From NCBI RefSeq assembly GCF_013328815.1, contig NZ_JABUHN010000002.1:310001-374000 (forward strand): a DNA stretch of 64,000 bases. Reading direction: 5' to 3'. The DNA comes from Tabrizicola fusiformis. Its GTDB lineage: Bacteria > Pseudomonadota > Alphaproteobacteria > Rhodobacterales > Rhodobacteraceae. Each line of letters starts with the position of its first letter. The stretch's first letter is position 1. Below the pieces are notes generated by a model. That model had not been told where the DNA came from, did no database searches, and was given only the letters and a program-made list of their open reading frames with translations. The position numbers and the translations under genes were made by a program. Below are positions 1-8,416 of this stretch, piece by piece.

Positions 1-2025
1 GGCGGCTTCCAGCGCCTGCGCCCCCGCCTCGGAGGCCGCAACCAGATAGCGGGCCTGATCCTCGCCGAAGAGCGTGGGAATATCGCCCGGAACCAGCGCC
101 AGCCCAAGCCCCGCGCCTTCGGCCATCTCGAAGGCCGCCAGCGCAAGGCCGCCGTCGCCAAGGTCGGTTGCGGCGCGGACCGCCTTGCGATGGGCGCGCA
201 GGAAATCGCCGTTCTTCTTTTCCGCCGCCAGATCGACCGGCGGCGCATCGCCCGCCTCGATCCCGAAGGCTTCGGCCAGAAGGGCCGACTGGCCCAGATG
301 GCCATAGGTCTCACCGATCACCAGCGCCACATCGCCGTCCTGCGGCTTGCCGGCGATCAGCTGGTCAAGGCTGGTCAGGATGCCGACCGCGCCGATGGTG
401 GGCGTGGGCAGGATCGGCTGGCCGTCGGTTTCGTTGTAAAGGCTGACGTTGCCCGAGACGATCGGCATTTCCAGCGCCGCGACAGCCGCCCCGATGCCTT
501 TGATCGCGCCGACGAACTGGCCCATGATCTCGGGCTTTTCGGGGTTGCCGAAGTTCAGGTTGTCGGTGGTGGCCAAGGGCAGGGCGCCGACCGCGGTCAG
601 GTTGCGATAGGCCTCGGCCACAGCCTGCTTGCCGCCTTCGAAGGGGTTCGCCTTGACGTAGCGGGGCGTGACGTCGCTGGTGAAGGCCAGCGCCTTGCCC
701 GTGCCATGGACACGGACGACACCGGCGGGCAGGCCGGGGGTGACGACGGTGTCGGCGCCGACCTGGCAGTCATACTGCTCATAGACCCAGGACTTTTGCG
801 CGTAGCTGGGCGCGCCGATCAGGGCCTTGAGCGCGTCGATGGCGCCGATGGCCGGCACTGCGCCCAAGGGGGCGGCGGCGGGCGTTTCCACCCAGGGGCG
901 GTCATATTCCGGGGCGCTGGACGAGAGTTTCGACAGCGGCAGGTCGGCCTTCACCTGATTGCCGTGCAGGATCAGGAAGCGGTCTTCGGGGATGGTTTCG
1001 CCGACGATGGCAAAGTCGAGATCCCATTTCACAAAGATCGCGCGCGCCACATCCTCAAGCTCGGGCTTGAGGACCATCAGCATCCGCTCCTGGCTTTCCG
1101 ACAGCATCATTTCGTAGGCGGTCATGTTGGCTTCGCGCTGCGGCACGTCATCGAGTTGCAGCTTGATGCCAAGGCCGCCCTTGTCGCCCATTTCCACGGC
1201 GGAACAGGTCAGGCCCGCGGCACCCATGTCCTGAATGGAGATCACCGCACCCGAGGCCATCAGCTCAAGACAGGCTTCCAGCAGGCGCTTTTCGGTGAAG
1301 GGGTCGCCGACCTGAACGGTGGGGCGCTTTTCCTCGATGGTCTCGTCGAATTCGGCGGAGGCCATCGTGGCGCCGCCGACGCCATCGCGGCCGGTTTTCG
1401 CGCCGAGGTAGACCACCGGCATCCCCACGCCCGAGGCGACCGAGTAGAAGATCTTGTCGGCATCGGCCAGACCGGCGGCAAAGGCGTTCACAAGGCAGTT
1501 GCCGTTATAGCTGCGGTGGAACCGCACCTCGCCGCCGACGGTCGGCACGCCAAAGGCATTGCCATAGCCGCCGATCCCCTCGACCACGCCTTTGACCAGA
1601 TAGGCGGTCTTGGGGTGGCTGGGCTCGCCAAAGGACAGCGCGTTCATCGCGGCAATTGGGCGGGCGCCCATGGTGAACACGTCGCGCAGGATGCCGCCGA
1701 CGCCGGTGCCGGCGCCCTGATGCGGCTCGATATAGGAGGGGTGGTTGTGGCTTTCCATCTTGAAGATGACGGCCTGACCATCGCCGATATCGACCACGCC
1801 CGCATTCTCGCCCGGTCCGCAGATCACCTGCGGCCCGGTGGTGGGCAGGGTGCGCAGCCATTTCTTCGACGATTTGTAAGAGCAATGCTCGTTCCACATC
1901 GCCGAGAAGATGCCCAGCTCGGTGAAGGTCGGTTCGCGCCCGATGATGCCCAGCAGGCGCTGGTATTCGTCGGGCTTCAGCCCGTGCGAAGCGATCAGGT
2001 CCGGCGTGATGGCGGGTTCGGTCAT
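1..2025 (-). CDS. purL: Phosphoribosylformylglycinamidine synthase subunit PurL, C-terminus beyond the window
   Basis: PurL performs the ATP-dependent amidation of FGAR to FGAM in de novo purine synthesis, in the cytoplasm, with PurQ and PurS as partners. The minus-strand reading frame opens with [16 protein letters not shown] and soon carries the hallmark run [15 protein letters not shown] (about residues 34-48), followed by [14 protein letters not shown] and the ESHNHPS motif, which are nucleotide and metal binding segments of the small-PurL family. The ATG lies at 2025-2023. The window holds 675 codons; small PurL proteins usually have about 720-740 residues, so roughly the last 50 are missing on the left. 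The frame is open throughout. The long plus-strand frame across the same bases is an antisense shadow. Confidence 0.96.
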   Translation of the reverse strand, partial: MTEPAITPDLIASHGLKPDEYQRLLGIIGREPTFTELGIFSAMWNEHCSYKSSKKWLRTLPTTGPQVICGPGENAGVVDIGDGQAVIFKMESHNHPSYIEPHQGAGTGVGGILRDVFTMGARPIAAMNALSFGEPSHPKTAYLVKGVVEGIGGYGNAFGVPTVGGEVRFHRSYNGNCLVNAFAAGLADADKIFYSVASGVGMPVVYLGAKTGRDGVGGATMASAEFDETIEEKRPTVQVGDPFTEKRLLEACLELMASGAVISIQDMGAAGLTCSAVEMGDKGGLGIKLQLDDVPQREANMTAYEMMLSESQERMLMVLKPELEDVARAIFVKWDLDFAIVGETIPEDRFLILHGNQVKADLPLSKLSSSAPEYDRPWVETPAAAPLGAVPAIGAIDALKALIGAPSYAQKSWVYEQYDCQVGADTVVTPGLPAGVVRVHGTGKALAFTSDVTPRYVKANPFEGGKQAVAEAYRNLTAVGALPLATTDNLNFGNPEKPEIMGQFVGAIKGIGAAVAALEMPIVSGNVSLYNETDGQPILPTPTIGAVGILTSLDQLIAGKPQDGDVALVIGETYGHLGQSALLAEAFGIEAGDAPPVDLAAEKKNGDFLRAHRKAVRAATDLGDGGLALAAFEMAEGAGLGLALVPGDIPTLFGEDQARYLVAASEAGAQALEAA

Positions 2026-2100
2026 GGCGCGTCCTCTGGCAGGGATTGCGCGCGTCTTAGGCCATGGGACGGTTTTGCGAAAGGCGCTCGGGCGCGGCAG

Positions 2101-2127
2101 CGAAAATTTTTCGGCGAAAAATTTTCG
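2101..2127. repeat. AT-rich perfect inverted repeat in the purL / DGPF intergenic region
   Basis: The left arm (cgaaaattttt, 2101-2111) and right arm (aaaaattttcg, 2117-2127) are exact reverse complements, and the inner C/G pair extends them to 12 bp around a GGC loop. It stands out sharply in GC-rich surroundings. It lies 76 bp upstream of the purL start and upstream of the candidate ECF42 promoter at 2144. It may be a boundary or hairpin element between the divergent units; a protein-binding site is also possible. Confidence 0.7.
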
Positions 2128-2143
2128 GCGCCCCGGGGGCCGA

Positions 2144-2170
2144 TGTCGAATCTTGCCTCGGCGGGGCGTC
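2144..2170 (+). promoter_or_regulatory. Candidate ECF42-type promoter before the DGPF gene
   Basis: TGTCGA at 2144-2149 is followed after 17 bp by CGTC at 2167-2170, 53 bp before the DGPF-protein ATG. From memory of the literature, ECF42 sigma factors read promoters with TGTCGA in the -35 region and a CGTC-like -10. The gene for a sigma factor of this group lies directly downstream, so an autoregulated operon is the natural inference. This is a motif match only. Confidence 0.5.
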
Positions 2171-2222
2171 CTTGGCTTAGGATCATCGGGCAATCCCGCC
2201 CGTGACCCGCAGGAGACGAGAC

Positions 2223-2573
2223 ATGAAGTATATGGCCCTGATCTATGAAGACAGCCGCAAGTCGCCGGGTCCGGACAGCCCCGAGTTCGCGGCTTTCATG
2301 GGCGGCTACGTCGCTCTGGCCCGTAAACTGCAAGAGGACGGCAACTGGATTTCGGGTGAGGGGCTGAAGGGGCCCGAAACCGCGACCTGTCTGCGCCGTC
2401 GTGGCGGCAAGGTGGAAACGATGGACGGCCCCTTTGCCGAAACCCGTGAGCATCTGGGCGGCTTCTATCTGTTCGAGGCGCGCGATCTGGATCAGGCGCT
2501 GGCCTATGCGGCGATGATCCCCTCGGTTGATTGGGGCACGGTCGAGATCCGTCCGGTGATGGATTATTCGTGA
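2223..2573 (+). CDS. YCII-related DGPF-domain protein, partner of ECF42 sigma factor
   Basis: A 116-residue protein of the YCII-related (DGPF) family. It shows the name-giving stretch [20 protein letters not shown] at about residues 66-85 and the usual opening [10 protein letters not shown]. The family has a ferredoxin-like alpha/beta fold. Its biochemical role is not established, although DGPF genes are known neighbours and targets of ECF41/ECF42 sigma factors. The ATG at 2223 has an AGGAGA ribosome site about 8 bases upstream. The gene overlaps the start of the sigma factor gene by 4 bases (GTGA), which indicates one operon with coupled translation. It is probably transcribed from the TGTCGA/CGTC element at 2144. 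Confidence 0.88.
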   Translation: MKYMALIYEDSRKSPGPDSPEFAAFMGGYVALARKLQEDGNWISGEGLKGPETATCLRRRGGKVETMDGPFAETREHLGGFYLFEARDLDQALAYAAMIPSVDWGTVEIRPVMDYS

Positions 2574-3769
2574 CCGCAGTTGCTGCGGCGCTGACGGCGC
2601 TGATGCGCCAGGACCGGGGGCGGCTCTTGGCCGCCCTCATTGCGCGGACCGGGGATTTTTCCGGCGCCGAGGAAGCCTTGCAGGAGGCCGCCGAGGCGGC
2701 GCTCTTGCATTGGGGGCGCTCGGGCCTGCCTGATCATCCGCAGGGCTGGCTCTTGCGGGTGGCGCTGCGCAAGTCGATCGACCGCTATCGCCGCAGCGCG
2801 CGGGCCGAGGCGCATCTGGCGCTGATCCGGCAATTGGGCGCCGAAGAGGCGGTCATGGCAGAGGGGCAGGAGATTGCCGATGAGCGCCTGCGCCTGATTT
2901 TCACCTGTTGCCACCCCGCACTGGAACCCAAGACGCGGGTTGCGCTGACGCTGCGGACGGTTTGTGGCCTGACCACCGCCGATATTGCCGCGGTCTTTCT
3001 GGACGGCGAGCCGACCATGGCGCAGCGCCTGTCGCGGGCCAGAGCCAAGATCGCCGCCGCCCGCATTCCTTATGTGGTGCCAGGGGCCGAGGACTGGGCC
3101 GCCCGGCTGGAGACGGTTCTGACGGTGGTCTATCTGATCTTCACGGTCGGTTATACGGCGGGCGCGGGCCATGGTCTTTGCGGCGAGGCCATCTTTCTGG
3201 CCCGTCTGCTGCAAGACCTGCGTCCGGGCGATGCCGAGGTTGAGGGTTGTCTGGCGCTTTTGCTGCTGACCGATGCCCGGCGCGCCGCGCGCGTTGACAG
3301 CCGTGGCCATGCCGTGCCGCCGGGCGTACAGGACGCCGCCCTGTGGGATGGGCAGGCGCAGGCCGAGGGGCTGGCGCTGCTGGAACGGGCGATGGAGCGG
3401 CGGGCGGCGGGGCCATTTCAGATCAAGGCGGCAATTTCGGCCTGCCAGATGATGCGGCCCGGGCCGGACTGGCCGCAGATCCGGCTGCTTTATGACCGCC
3501 TGATCGGGTTCGAGCCGACGCCGGTGGTGCGGCTGAACCGCGCCGTGGCGTTGATGGAATGCGCCGATCTGGCGGCGGCAGGGCAAGAGATTGCGGCCTT
3601 GGCGGTGGAACTGGCCGATTATCAGCCGTTCCATGCCGCCCGGGCGGAATGGCTGGCCCGCAGCGGATGCCGGGCCGAGGCGATTGCGGCCTTTGACGCG
3701 GCGCTGCGGGGCGCCGGTCCTGCCGAAACCGCCTATCTGCAGGCAAGGCGGGCGGATCTGGCGGGGTGA
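2570..3769 (+). CDS. ECF42-type RNA polymerase sigma factor with long C-terminal extension
   Basis: A 399-residue sigma-70-family factor. An N-terminal region 2 includes the segment HPQGWLLRVALRKSIDRYRR, and a region 4 helix-turn-helix lies around TLRTVCGLTTADIAAVFLDG. The landmark FTCCHPALEPKTRVALTLR falls between them. About 200 further residues form an Ala/Leu-rich helical, TPR-like extension, which in ECF42 factors is needed for activity and replaces an anti-sigma factor. I chose the GTG at 2570 because it overlaps the stop of the DGPF gene (GTGA) and removes a non-homologous leader; an in-frame TTG at 2531 is less likely. It probably directs RNA polymerase to the DGPF operon itself. The inducing signal cannot be read from sequence. 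Confidence 0.9.
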   Translation: MTAVAAALTALMRQDRGRLLAALIARTGDFSGAEEALQEAAEAALLHWGRSGLPDHPQGWLLRVALRKSIDRYRRSARAEAHLALIRQLGAEEAVMAEGQEIADERLRLIFTCCHPALEPKTRVALTLRTVCGLTTADIAAVFLDGEPTMAQRLSRARAKIAAARIPYVVPGAEDWAARLETVLTVVYLIFTVGYTAGAGHGLCGEAIFLARLLQDLRPGDAEVEGCLALLLLTDARRAARVDSRGHAVPPGVQDAALWDGQAQAEGLALLERAMERRAAGPFQIKAAISACQMMRPGPDWPQIRLLYDRLIGFEPTPVVRLNRAVALMECADLAAAGQEIAALAVELADYQPFHAARAEWLARSGCRAEAIAAFDAALRGAGPAETAYLQARRADLAG

Positions 3770-3856
3770 TTCTGCGCGGGCGCGCTTTGCCGGCTGCGCG
3801 AACTCCGGGCGCCGGGCGGATTTTTGGCCCAATCGGCAGGCAATTGCCGTCTGGCG

Positions 3857-3885
3857 AAAAAAAAGGCCGAGCAGAAGCTCGGCCC
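3857..3885 (-). terminator. Rho-independent terminator of the candidate small RNA
   Basis: On the minus strand an 8-bp GGCCGAGC / GCTCGGCC stem with a 4-base loop is followed by eight T. In plus coordinates the stem arms are 3865-3872 and 3877-3884, and the A tract is 3857-3864. This is the strongest intrinsic terminator in the window. It lies 230 bp past the LysR stop, so it more probably ends an independent short transcript. Confidence 0.85.
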
Positions 3886-3935
3886 AAGTCCAACAGGGAG
3901 GTATGAGGTGCAAGAGCGAACTCAACTGCGCCTCG
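3857..3935 (-). ncRNA. Candidate anti-Shine-Dalgarno small RNA, MmgR/suhB (alpha-r8)-like
   Basis: The minus strand holds a compact transcription unit of about 79 nt. There is a promoter (TTGCAG, 17 bp, TAGATA), a predicted start near 3935, two unpaired CCUC-type stretches (CTCCTC just after the start, and ACCTCCCTG with CCTCCC opposite plus 3896-3901), and a strong intrinsic terminator at 3857-3885. Length, terminal hairpin and the CCUCCC stretch before the terminator fit the alphaproteobacterial MmgR/suhB (alpha-r8) family of Hfq-dependent RNAs of about 77 nt, which pair with ribosome binding sites. The family assignment is from memory of the consensus and is tentative; the presence of an sRNA-like unit is seen directly. 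It sits between an ECF42 operon and a LysR gene. No protein gene is visible in this 345-base gap. Confidence 0.65.
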
Positions 3936-3941
3936 AGGAGT

Positions 3942-3970
3942 TATCTAGGCGCGGGACATGATTCCTGCAA
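3942..3970 (-). promoter_or_regulatory. Predicted promoter of the candidate small RNA
   Basis: On the minus strand TTGCAG (-35, plus 3965-3970) is separated by exactly 17 bases from TAGATA (-10, plus 3942-3947). Transcription would begin about 7 bases further on, near 3935. Spacing is ideal for a housekeeping sigma factor, while the -10 match is only moderate. Confidence 0.5.
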
Positions 3971-4114
3971 TCGGCAATTTGCTGCATGCGCAGCATTGCC
4001 GCTATGCGTCATGCGCATGGCTAGCGTTATCATGCGGCTGAATTGCATGGCAAATGGGCGCCGCGCGCCTTTGATTTCAGCATCTTGGCGGTTTGGGCGG
4101 TGAAACTGCGGCGT

Positions 4115-5008
4115 CTATTCCTGATGCCGCTTGCGATAGGCGAAAATCTCGTCCGTCACGAATTCGCGGAAGGCCGCCACCCGTTTTGAATGCCGCAGCT
4201 CTTCGGGATAGGCCAGAAACACCGGAACCTCGTCAGATTCCACCTCGGGCAGCACGCGCACCAGATGGGGGAAATCCTCGGTGATGTAATCGGGCAGCAC
4301 GCCGATGCCCAAATGGTTCAAGACCCCCTGCAAGACGCCGAAATAGTTGTTCACCGTCAGGGTGGAAGAGATGTTCTGGCTCATCAGTTCGGCGACCAGC
4401 GTGGCGCCGGCGGCCACCTGTGCGGCGCCGGCATGTTGGCAGATCAGGCGGTGATGGCTGAAATCCTCCATCTTTTCCGGGGTGCCCCGCGCGGCAAGGT
4501 ATTCCGGCGTGGCATACATCCGCATCCTGATCTGCATCAGGCGTTTGCGGATCAGGTCGGCCTGACTGGGTTCCTTCATGCGGATGGCGACGTCCGCCTC
4601 GCGCATGGGCAGGTCCAGCACCCGCTCTTCCAGCATGAGGTCGATCTTCAACTCGGGGTATTTGGCATAAAGATTGGCCAGCCGCGGCGCGAGCCAGAGT
4701 GTGCCGAAGCCCGTGGTGGTGGTCACCCGCAATTCGCCAAACACCTCATCCTCGGCGTCGCGGATGCGGGCAGCGGTTGCATCCAGTCGCTTGACCATCT
4801 GCTGGGTGGCGTCGAACAGCAACTCCCCCGGCTCGGTCAGGATCAGGCCGCGGGCGTGGCGGTGGAAGAGGGTGACGTTCAGGCTTTCCTCAAGCGCGCG
4901 AATCTGGCGGCTGACGGCGGATTGCGACAGGTGCAGCACCTCACCGGCATGGGTCAGGCTGCCCTTTTCGGCCACCGCGTGGAAAATCCGCAGCTTGTCC
5001 CAATCCAT
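4115..5008 (-). CDS. LysR-family transcriptional regulator
   Basis: A 297-residue LysR-type regulator. It opens MDWDKLRIFHAVAEKGSLTH, with a helix-turn-helix at about residues 18-37 (HAGEVLHLSQSAVSRQIRAL). The co-inducer binding domain follows from about residue 88. The N-terminus and effector domain resemble the group of LysR regulators that control single neighbouring genes. The ATG at 5008 begins the protein exactly at the conserved winged-helix start; an upstream in-frame ATG at 5269 would add a non-homologous 87-residue leader and run into the divergent gene. It is transcribed away from the acyltransferase gene and shares a 217-bp divergent region with it, so that gene is its most obvious target. 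No effector can be inferred. Confidence 0.9.
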   Translation of the reverse strand: MDWDKLRIFHAVAEKGSLTHAGEVLHLSQSAVSRQIRALEESLNVTLFHRHARGLILTEPGELLFDATQQMVKRLDATAARIRDAEDEVFGELRVTTTTGFGTLWLAPRLANLYAKYPELKIDLMLEERVLDLPMREADVAIRMKEPSQADLIRKRLMQIRMRMYATPEYLAARGTPEKMEDFSHHRLICQHAGAAQVAAGATLVAELMSQNISSTLTVNNYFGVLQGVLNHLGIGVLPDYITEDFPHLVRVLPEVESDEVPVFLAYPEELRHSKRVAAFREFVTDEIFAYRKRHQE

Positions 5009-5225
5009 TTCGCAAAACCTTCCCGAAGACGCGCGGACGCTAACACGTTGGCGCCTGTGTAGGCAGAAAAATCCGGGTGTAAATGCGCTTTGGGCGGAAT
5101 AATTCCCCGGCAGGGGCAGAAATGCTGCATTGCAGCACGTCACGCGCCTGTCATGTGAATGCCGCATCAGGGACGTGAAGCCCCGTCGGGAAGCCCCGTC
5201 GTCAAGCCCCTGTGCCGAGGATGCC

Positions 5226-6119
5226 ATGCGCCCGTCCGATCCCAACCGCCCGATGACCCGCGACATCACCTATGCGACGGCGGCGCAAAGCCGGGCGGGG
5301 CGGCTGGTGATCCGCGCGATGGAGAATGCGACGGGCCGTCTTGGCCTGATCCGCCGCGCGCAGGGCTATGAGGCCGAACTGGGGCAGGGCCGCAGCTTCT
5401 GGCAGGTGATCCCCGAACGGCTGGGCCTGACGCTGGATGTGACGGCGGGCCGTCTGGACGATCTGCCGCGGCATGGGCCGCTGGTGGTGATCGCCAACCA
5501 TCCGTTCGGCATTCTGGACGGGCTGATGCTGGGCCATATGCTCGACCAGGTCCGGCAGGGCGAGTTCCGCATTCTGGCCAATGCCGTCTTTCGCCGGGCG
5601 CGCGAGCTGGACCGCATTCTTCTGCCGATCTCGTTCGAGGAAAGCCGTGCGGCGGTGGCGCTGAACCTGCAAACCCGGGCGGCGGCGTTGGCGCATCTGG
5701 GGCAGGGCGGCGCCATCGGGGTGTTTCCGGGCGGCACGGTTTCCACCTCGGCCCGGGCGTTTTCGCATCCGATGGACCCGGGCTGGCGCAATTTCACCGC
5801 CAAGATGATCGCCAGATCCGGCGCAACCGTGGTGCCGGTCTATTTCGACGGCCACAACTCGCGCCTGTTCCAGATCGCCAGCCGCCTGCACACCAACCTG
5901 CGGCTTGGCCTCTTGATCCGCGAGCTGAAACGGCGGGTGGATGAACCCGTGCGGGTGGTGATCGGCAAGCCGATTGCGCCGGGCGCGCTGGCCGGTCTGC
6001 AATCCGACCCGAATGCGCTGATGCAGCATCTGCGCCGCGCCACCTATGCGCTTTCCCCCGTGCCGCTTCGGTCGTATGATCCGGGCTACGAGTTCGAGGC
6101 GAAATACAAATCCCGCTGA
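5226..6119 (+). CDS. Lysophospholipid acyltransferase family protein (PlsC-like)
   Basis: A 297-residue member of the GPAT/AGPAT (PlsC) superfamily, which moves acyl groups onto glycerol- or amino-acid-based lipids at the inner membrane face. The catalytic motif NHPFGILDGL (the NHX4D block) is at about residues 93-102, and the substrate-binding block FPGGTVS lies about 75 residues later. The body resembles hemolysin-type and OlsA-like acyltransferases, so an ornithine-lipid or phospholipid substrate is possible but undetermined. I chose the ATG at 5226 because a GAGG stands just before it; the longer frame from 5130 has a poor leader, and 5253 is an alternative. It is divergent from the LysR gene and 39 bp from murI downstream. 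Confidence 0.85.
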   Translation: MRPSDPNRPMTRDITYATAAQSRAGRLVIRAMENATGRLGLIRRAQGYEAELGQGRSFWQVIPERLGLTLDVTAGRLDDLPRHGPLVVIANHPFGILDGLMLGHMLDQVRQGEFRILANAVFRRARELDRILLPISFEESRAAVALNLQTRAAALAHLGQGGAIGVFPGGTVSTSARAFSHPMDPGWRNFTAKMIARSGATVVPVYFDGHNSRLFQIASRLHTNLRLGLLIRELKRRVDEPVRVVIGKPIAPGALAGLQSDPNALMQHLRRATYALSPVPLRSYDPGYEFEAKYKSR

Positions 6120-6158
6120 GGCGCCCCCGCGCGTGCCCCGGCAGAAAAGGGGGGCAGC

Positions 6159-6971
6159 ATGGCGGTTGGCGTGTTCGATTCGGGCCTTGGCGGTTTGACG
6201 GTGCTGGATGCGGTGTCACGGCGGTTGCCCGATGTGCCCTTCGTCTATTTCGGCGACAACGCCCATGCGCCCTATGGCGTGCGGACCCATGACGACATCT
6301 TCAACCTGACCTGCGCAGCGGTGGAGCGGCTTTGGGCCGAGGGCTGCGATCTGGTCATTCTGGCTTGCAACACGGCATCGGCGGCGGCGCTGAAGCGAAT
6401 GCAGGAAACCTGGGTGCCGAAGGACAAGCGGGTGCTGGGCGTCTTCGTGCCGCTGATCGAGGCGCTGACCGAACGGCAATGGGGTGACAATTCGCCGCCG
6501 CGCGAAGTGGCGGTCAAGCATGTGGCGCTGTTTGCCACCCCTGCCACGGTCGCCAGCCGCGCCTTCCAGCGGGAACTGGCGTTCCGCGCCATCGGCGTGG
6601 ATGTCGAGGCGCAGCCCTGCGGCGGGGTGGTCGACGCCATCGAACAGGGCGACGAGATTCTGGCCGAGGCGCTGGTGCGCAGCCATGTCGAGGCGCTCAA
6701 GCGCCGGATGCCCAACCCTGAGGCAGCCATTCTGGGCTGCACCCATTATCCCTTGATGGAAAAGACCTTTCAGGAGGCGCTGGGCGCCGGGGTCAGGGTC
6801 TATTCGCAGGCCAATCTGGTGGCGGAATCGCTGGCCGATTATCTGACGCGGCGCCCCGAAATGCTGGGCACAGGCACGCAGTCGAAGTTCCTGACCACCG
6901 GCGATCCGGCCAATGTTTCGAACAAGGCGACGCAATTCCTGCGGCGGCGGATTGTGTTCGAGGCGGCCTGA
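6159..6971 (+). CDS. murI: Glutamate racemase
   Basis: MurI interconverts L- and D-glutamate to supply D-Glu for peptidoglycan, in the cytoplasm. The 270-residue protein opens with [16 protein letters not shown], the Asp-Ser catalytic loop of the family. It carries both catalytic cysteines, in [12 protein letters not shown] (about residue 71) and [10 protein letters not shown] (about residue 195). Length is normal. An AAAAGGGGGG tract upstream of the ATG serves as ribosome site. Transcription converges on the MAPEG gene, and the two 3' ends are separated only by a palindromic repeat at 6979-7000. Confidence 0.96.
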   Translation: MAVGVFDSGLGGLTVLDAVSRRLPDVPFVYFGDNAHAPYGVRTHDDIFNLTCAAVERLWAEGCDLVILACNTASAAALKRMQETWVPKDKRVLGVFVPLIEALTERQWGDNSPPREVAVKHVALFATPATVASRAFQRELAFRAIGVDVEAQPCGGVVDAIEQGDEILAEALVRSHVEALKRRMPNPEAAILGCTHYPLMEKTFQEALGAGVRVYSQANLVAESLADYLTRRPEMLGTGTQSKFLTTGDPANVSNKATQFLRRRIVFEAA

Positions 6972-6978
6972 CCGGGGG

Positions 6979-7000
6979 GATGGGCAGATTGCCCATCCTA
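6979..7000. repeat. Palindromic junction repeat, copy 1 (murI / MAPEG)
   Basis: GATGGGCA-GAT-TGCCCATC (6979-6997) followed by CTA forms an 8-bp hairpin between two convergent genes. The final CTA (6998-7000) is the TAG stop codon of the minus-strand MAPEG gene. Near-identical copies are at 53267, 58605 and 58649, all in convergent junctions. A bidirectional transcription terminator is the likeliest role. Confidence 0.85.
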
Positions 7001-7459
7001 CGCCAGCACCACCCAGACCACCCGCAGGGCCATGCCCATCACCATCAGCGAGCCAAGCGTCCACAGGGTCGCGCGCAGGTCATGGGTCTGCGCCGTGACA
7101 TAGGCGGCAAAATGCAGCAGGCGGCTGGCCACATAGCCGTAGAGCAAGACCTGCGCCCAGATCAGCGGCGGCCCGGTCAGCACGAAGAGAAACCCTGCGG
7201 CCAGGAAGAACGGCACATTCTCCAGATCATTCATATGGATGCGGCGCATCCGCTCCACCCGTTCGTCGGGGGCGAGCTGTGCCGGATCGGGCGCGCGGTT
7301 CAGCAGGGTGCGGCGCAGGTCTTCGGGCGCGCGGTAGCCGCCCTTGACCTGCATCATCCGCCACACAGTCAGCCAGCCCATTGCCATGGTCTTGAGGATC
7401 ATCAGGCTGGCGGCAAGGGCATAGGTGGCCAGCAGCGGATCTTGCAGCGACAGGGTCAT
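6998..7459 (-). CDS. MAPEG-family integral membrane protein
   Basis: A 153-residue membrane protein of the MAPEG family (membrane-associated proteins in eicosanoid and glutathione metabolism). It has four hydrophobic segments, at roughly residues 10-30, 75-95, 100-120 and 130-152. The family-typical cytosolic stretch VERMRRIHMNDLENVPFFLAA lies between the first two. Bacterial members are often glutathione-dependent, but the substrate here is unknown. I took the ATG at 7459 (MTLSLQDPLLATYALAAS). The long frame upstream of it is an antisense shadow of the DUF1684 gene. The stop codon is contributed by the palindromic junction repeat. The gene is divergent from the DUF1684 gene across 111 bp. 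Confidence 0.85.
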   Translation of the reverse strand: MTLSLQDPLLATYALAASLMILKTMAMGWLTVWRMMQVKGGYRAPEDLRRTLLNRAPDPAQLAPDERVERMRRIHMNDLENVPFFLAAGFLFVLTGPPLIWAQVLLYGYVASRLLHFAAYVTAQTHDLRATLWTLGSLMVMGMALRVVWVVLA

Positions 7460-7570
7460 CGGCACCTCCGGGCTTTGCGCCATGCTACGCCCGCAGGCGC
7501 GCACCGCGCAACGGCTGCCCCTTTCCAAGCCCCGAACTCCGGTGCAGTCTGCCCGCAAAGGAGACCGATC

Positions 7571-8341
7571 ATGCAAGCCTTTGACGACTGGAAGGCCGAC
7601 CGTCTTGCCGCGCTGACGGCACCGGATGGCTGGCTGAACCTGACCGACCGGGTCGAGATTGCGCCCGGCAACCGCTATGCGGTGGGGCGAGGGGCGGAGA
7701 ATGGCCTGCAGATTTCGGCAGGGCCCGAGCATCTGGGCATCCTGACGCTGGCGCCCGGCGGGCAGGCCAGCCTGACCACCGCCGAGGGGCAGGAACTGCC
7801 CTTCGGGCCGGTGCCGGGGGCGCCGCCGCGGCTTTCGGTCGGCAATCTGATCCTTGAAATCCACACGGCCGAGGGCCAGCCCGCTCTGCGGGTGCGCCGT
7901 ATCGACCATCCGCGCCGCCTGCGCGACCCCGGTCTGCGCTATTTCCCGCCCGCGCCGCATTGGGTTATCCCTGCGCGCTGGCAGCCCCTGAGCGTGCCGC
8001 AGCAGGCGCGGATTGACATGGTGGGCGGGCGCAGCGAAACGGTCTCGCTGACCCATCAGGCGGTGTTCGACCATGACGGCCAACGCGTGACCCTGTTGCC
8101 CACCCATTGGAAGGCGGGCGCGCCGATGTTCGTGATACGCGACCTCACGGCAGGGGGCGAAACCTATCCCGCCGCGCGGTTCCTGATCGGCGAGGATGTG
8201 ACGGAAGACAGCATCACCCTTGATTTCAACAAGGCGCATACGCCCCCCTGCGGCTTTACCGAATTTGCCGTCTGCCCCTTGCCGCCGCGCGAGAATGTGC
8301 TGCCCTTCCGCATCGAGGCGGGCGAGTTGCGGCCGGATTGA
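7571..8341 (+). CDS. DUF1684 domain-containing protein
   Basis: A 256-residue protein of the DUF1684 family, recognised by its C-terminal signature: LDFNKAHTPPCGFTEFAVCP and then LPPRENVLPFRIEAGE, at about residues 217-252. The rest is a beta-rich, probably single-domain soluble fold, with WVIPARWQPL near the middle. There is no signal peptide or membrane segment. The biochemical function of the family is not established, so I assign none. The ATG at 7571 follows an AAAGGAGA ribosome site. argC starts 75 bp downstream on the same strand, so co-transcription is possible. Confidence 0.82.
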   Translation: MQAFDDWKADRLAALTAPDGWLNLTDRVEIAPGNRYAVGRGAENGLQISAGPEHLGILTLAPGGQASLTTAEGQELPFGPVPGAPPRLSVGNLILEIHTAEGQPALRVRRIDHPRRLRDPGLRYFPPAPHWVIPARWQPLSVPQQARIDMVGGRSETVSLTHQAVFDHDGQRVTLLPTHWKAGAPMFVIRDLTAGGETYPAARFLIGEDVTEDSITLDFNKAHTPPCGFTEFAVCPLPPRENVLPFRIEAGELRPD

Positions 8342-8416
8342 ACCTTCACGGCCTTTGCCCTTGCAAAACCGCCGCCGCAGCCGCAAACAAGGCGCGTTTC
8401 ATAAGGGGAGACCGCC

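Noticed and set aside
190-2205. 671-codon plus-strand open frame
   Set aside because: Antisense to purL, whose motifs are unmistakable; the His/Gly/Asp-rich translation is typical of an antisense frame of GC-rich DNA.
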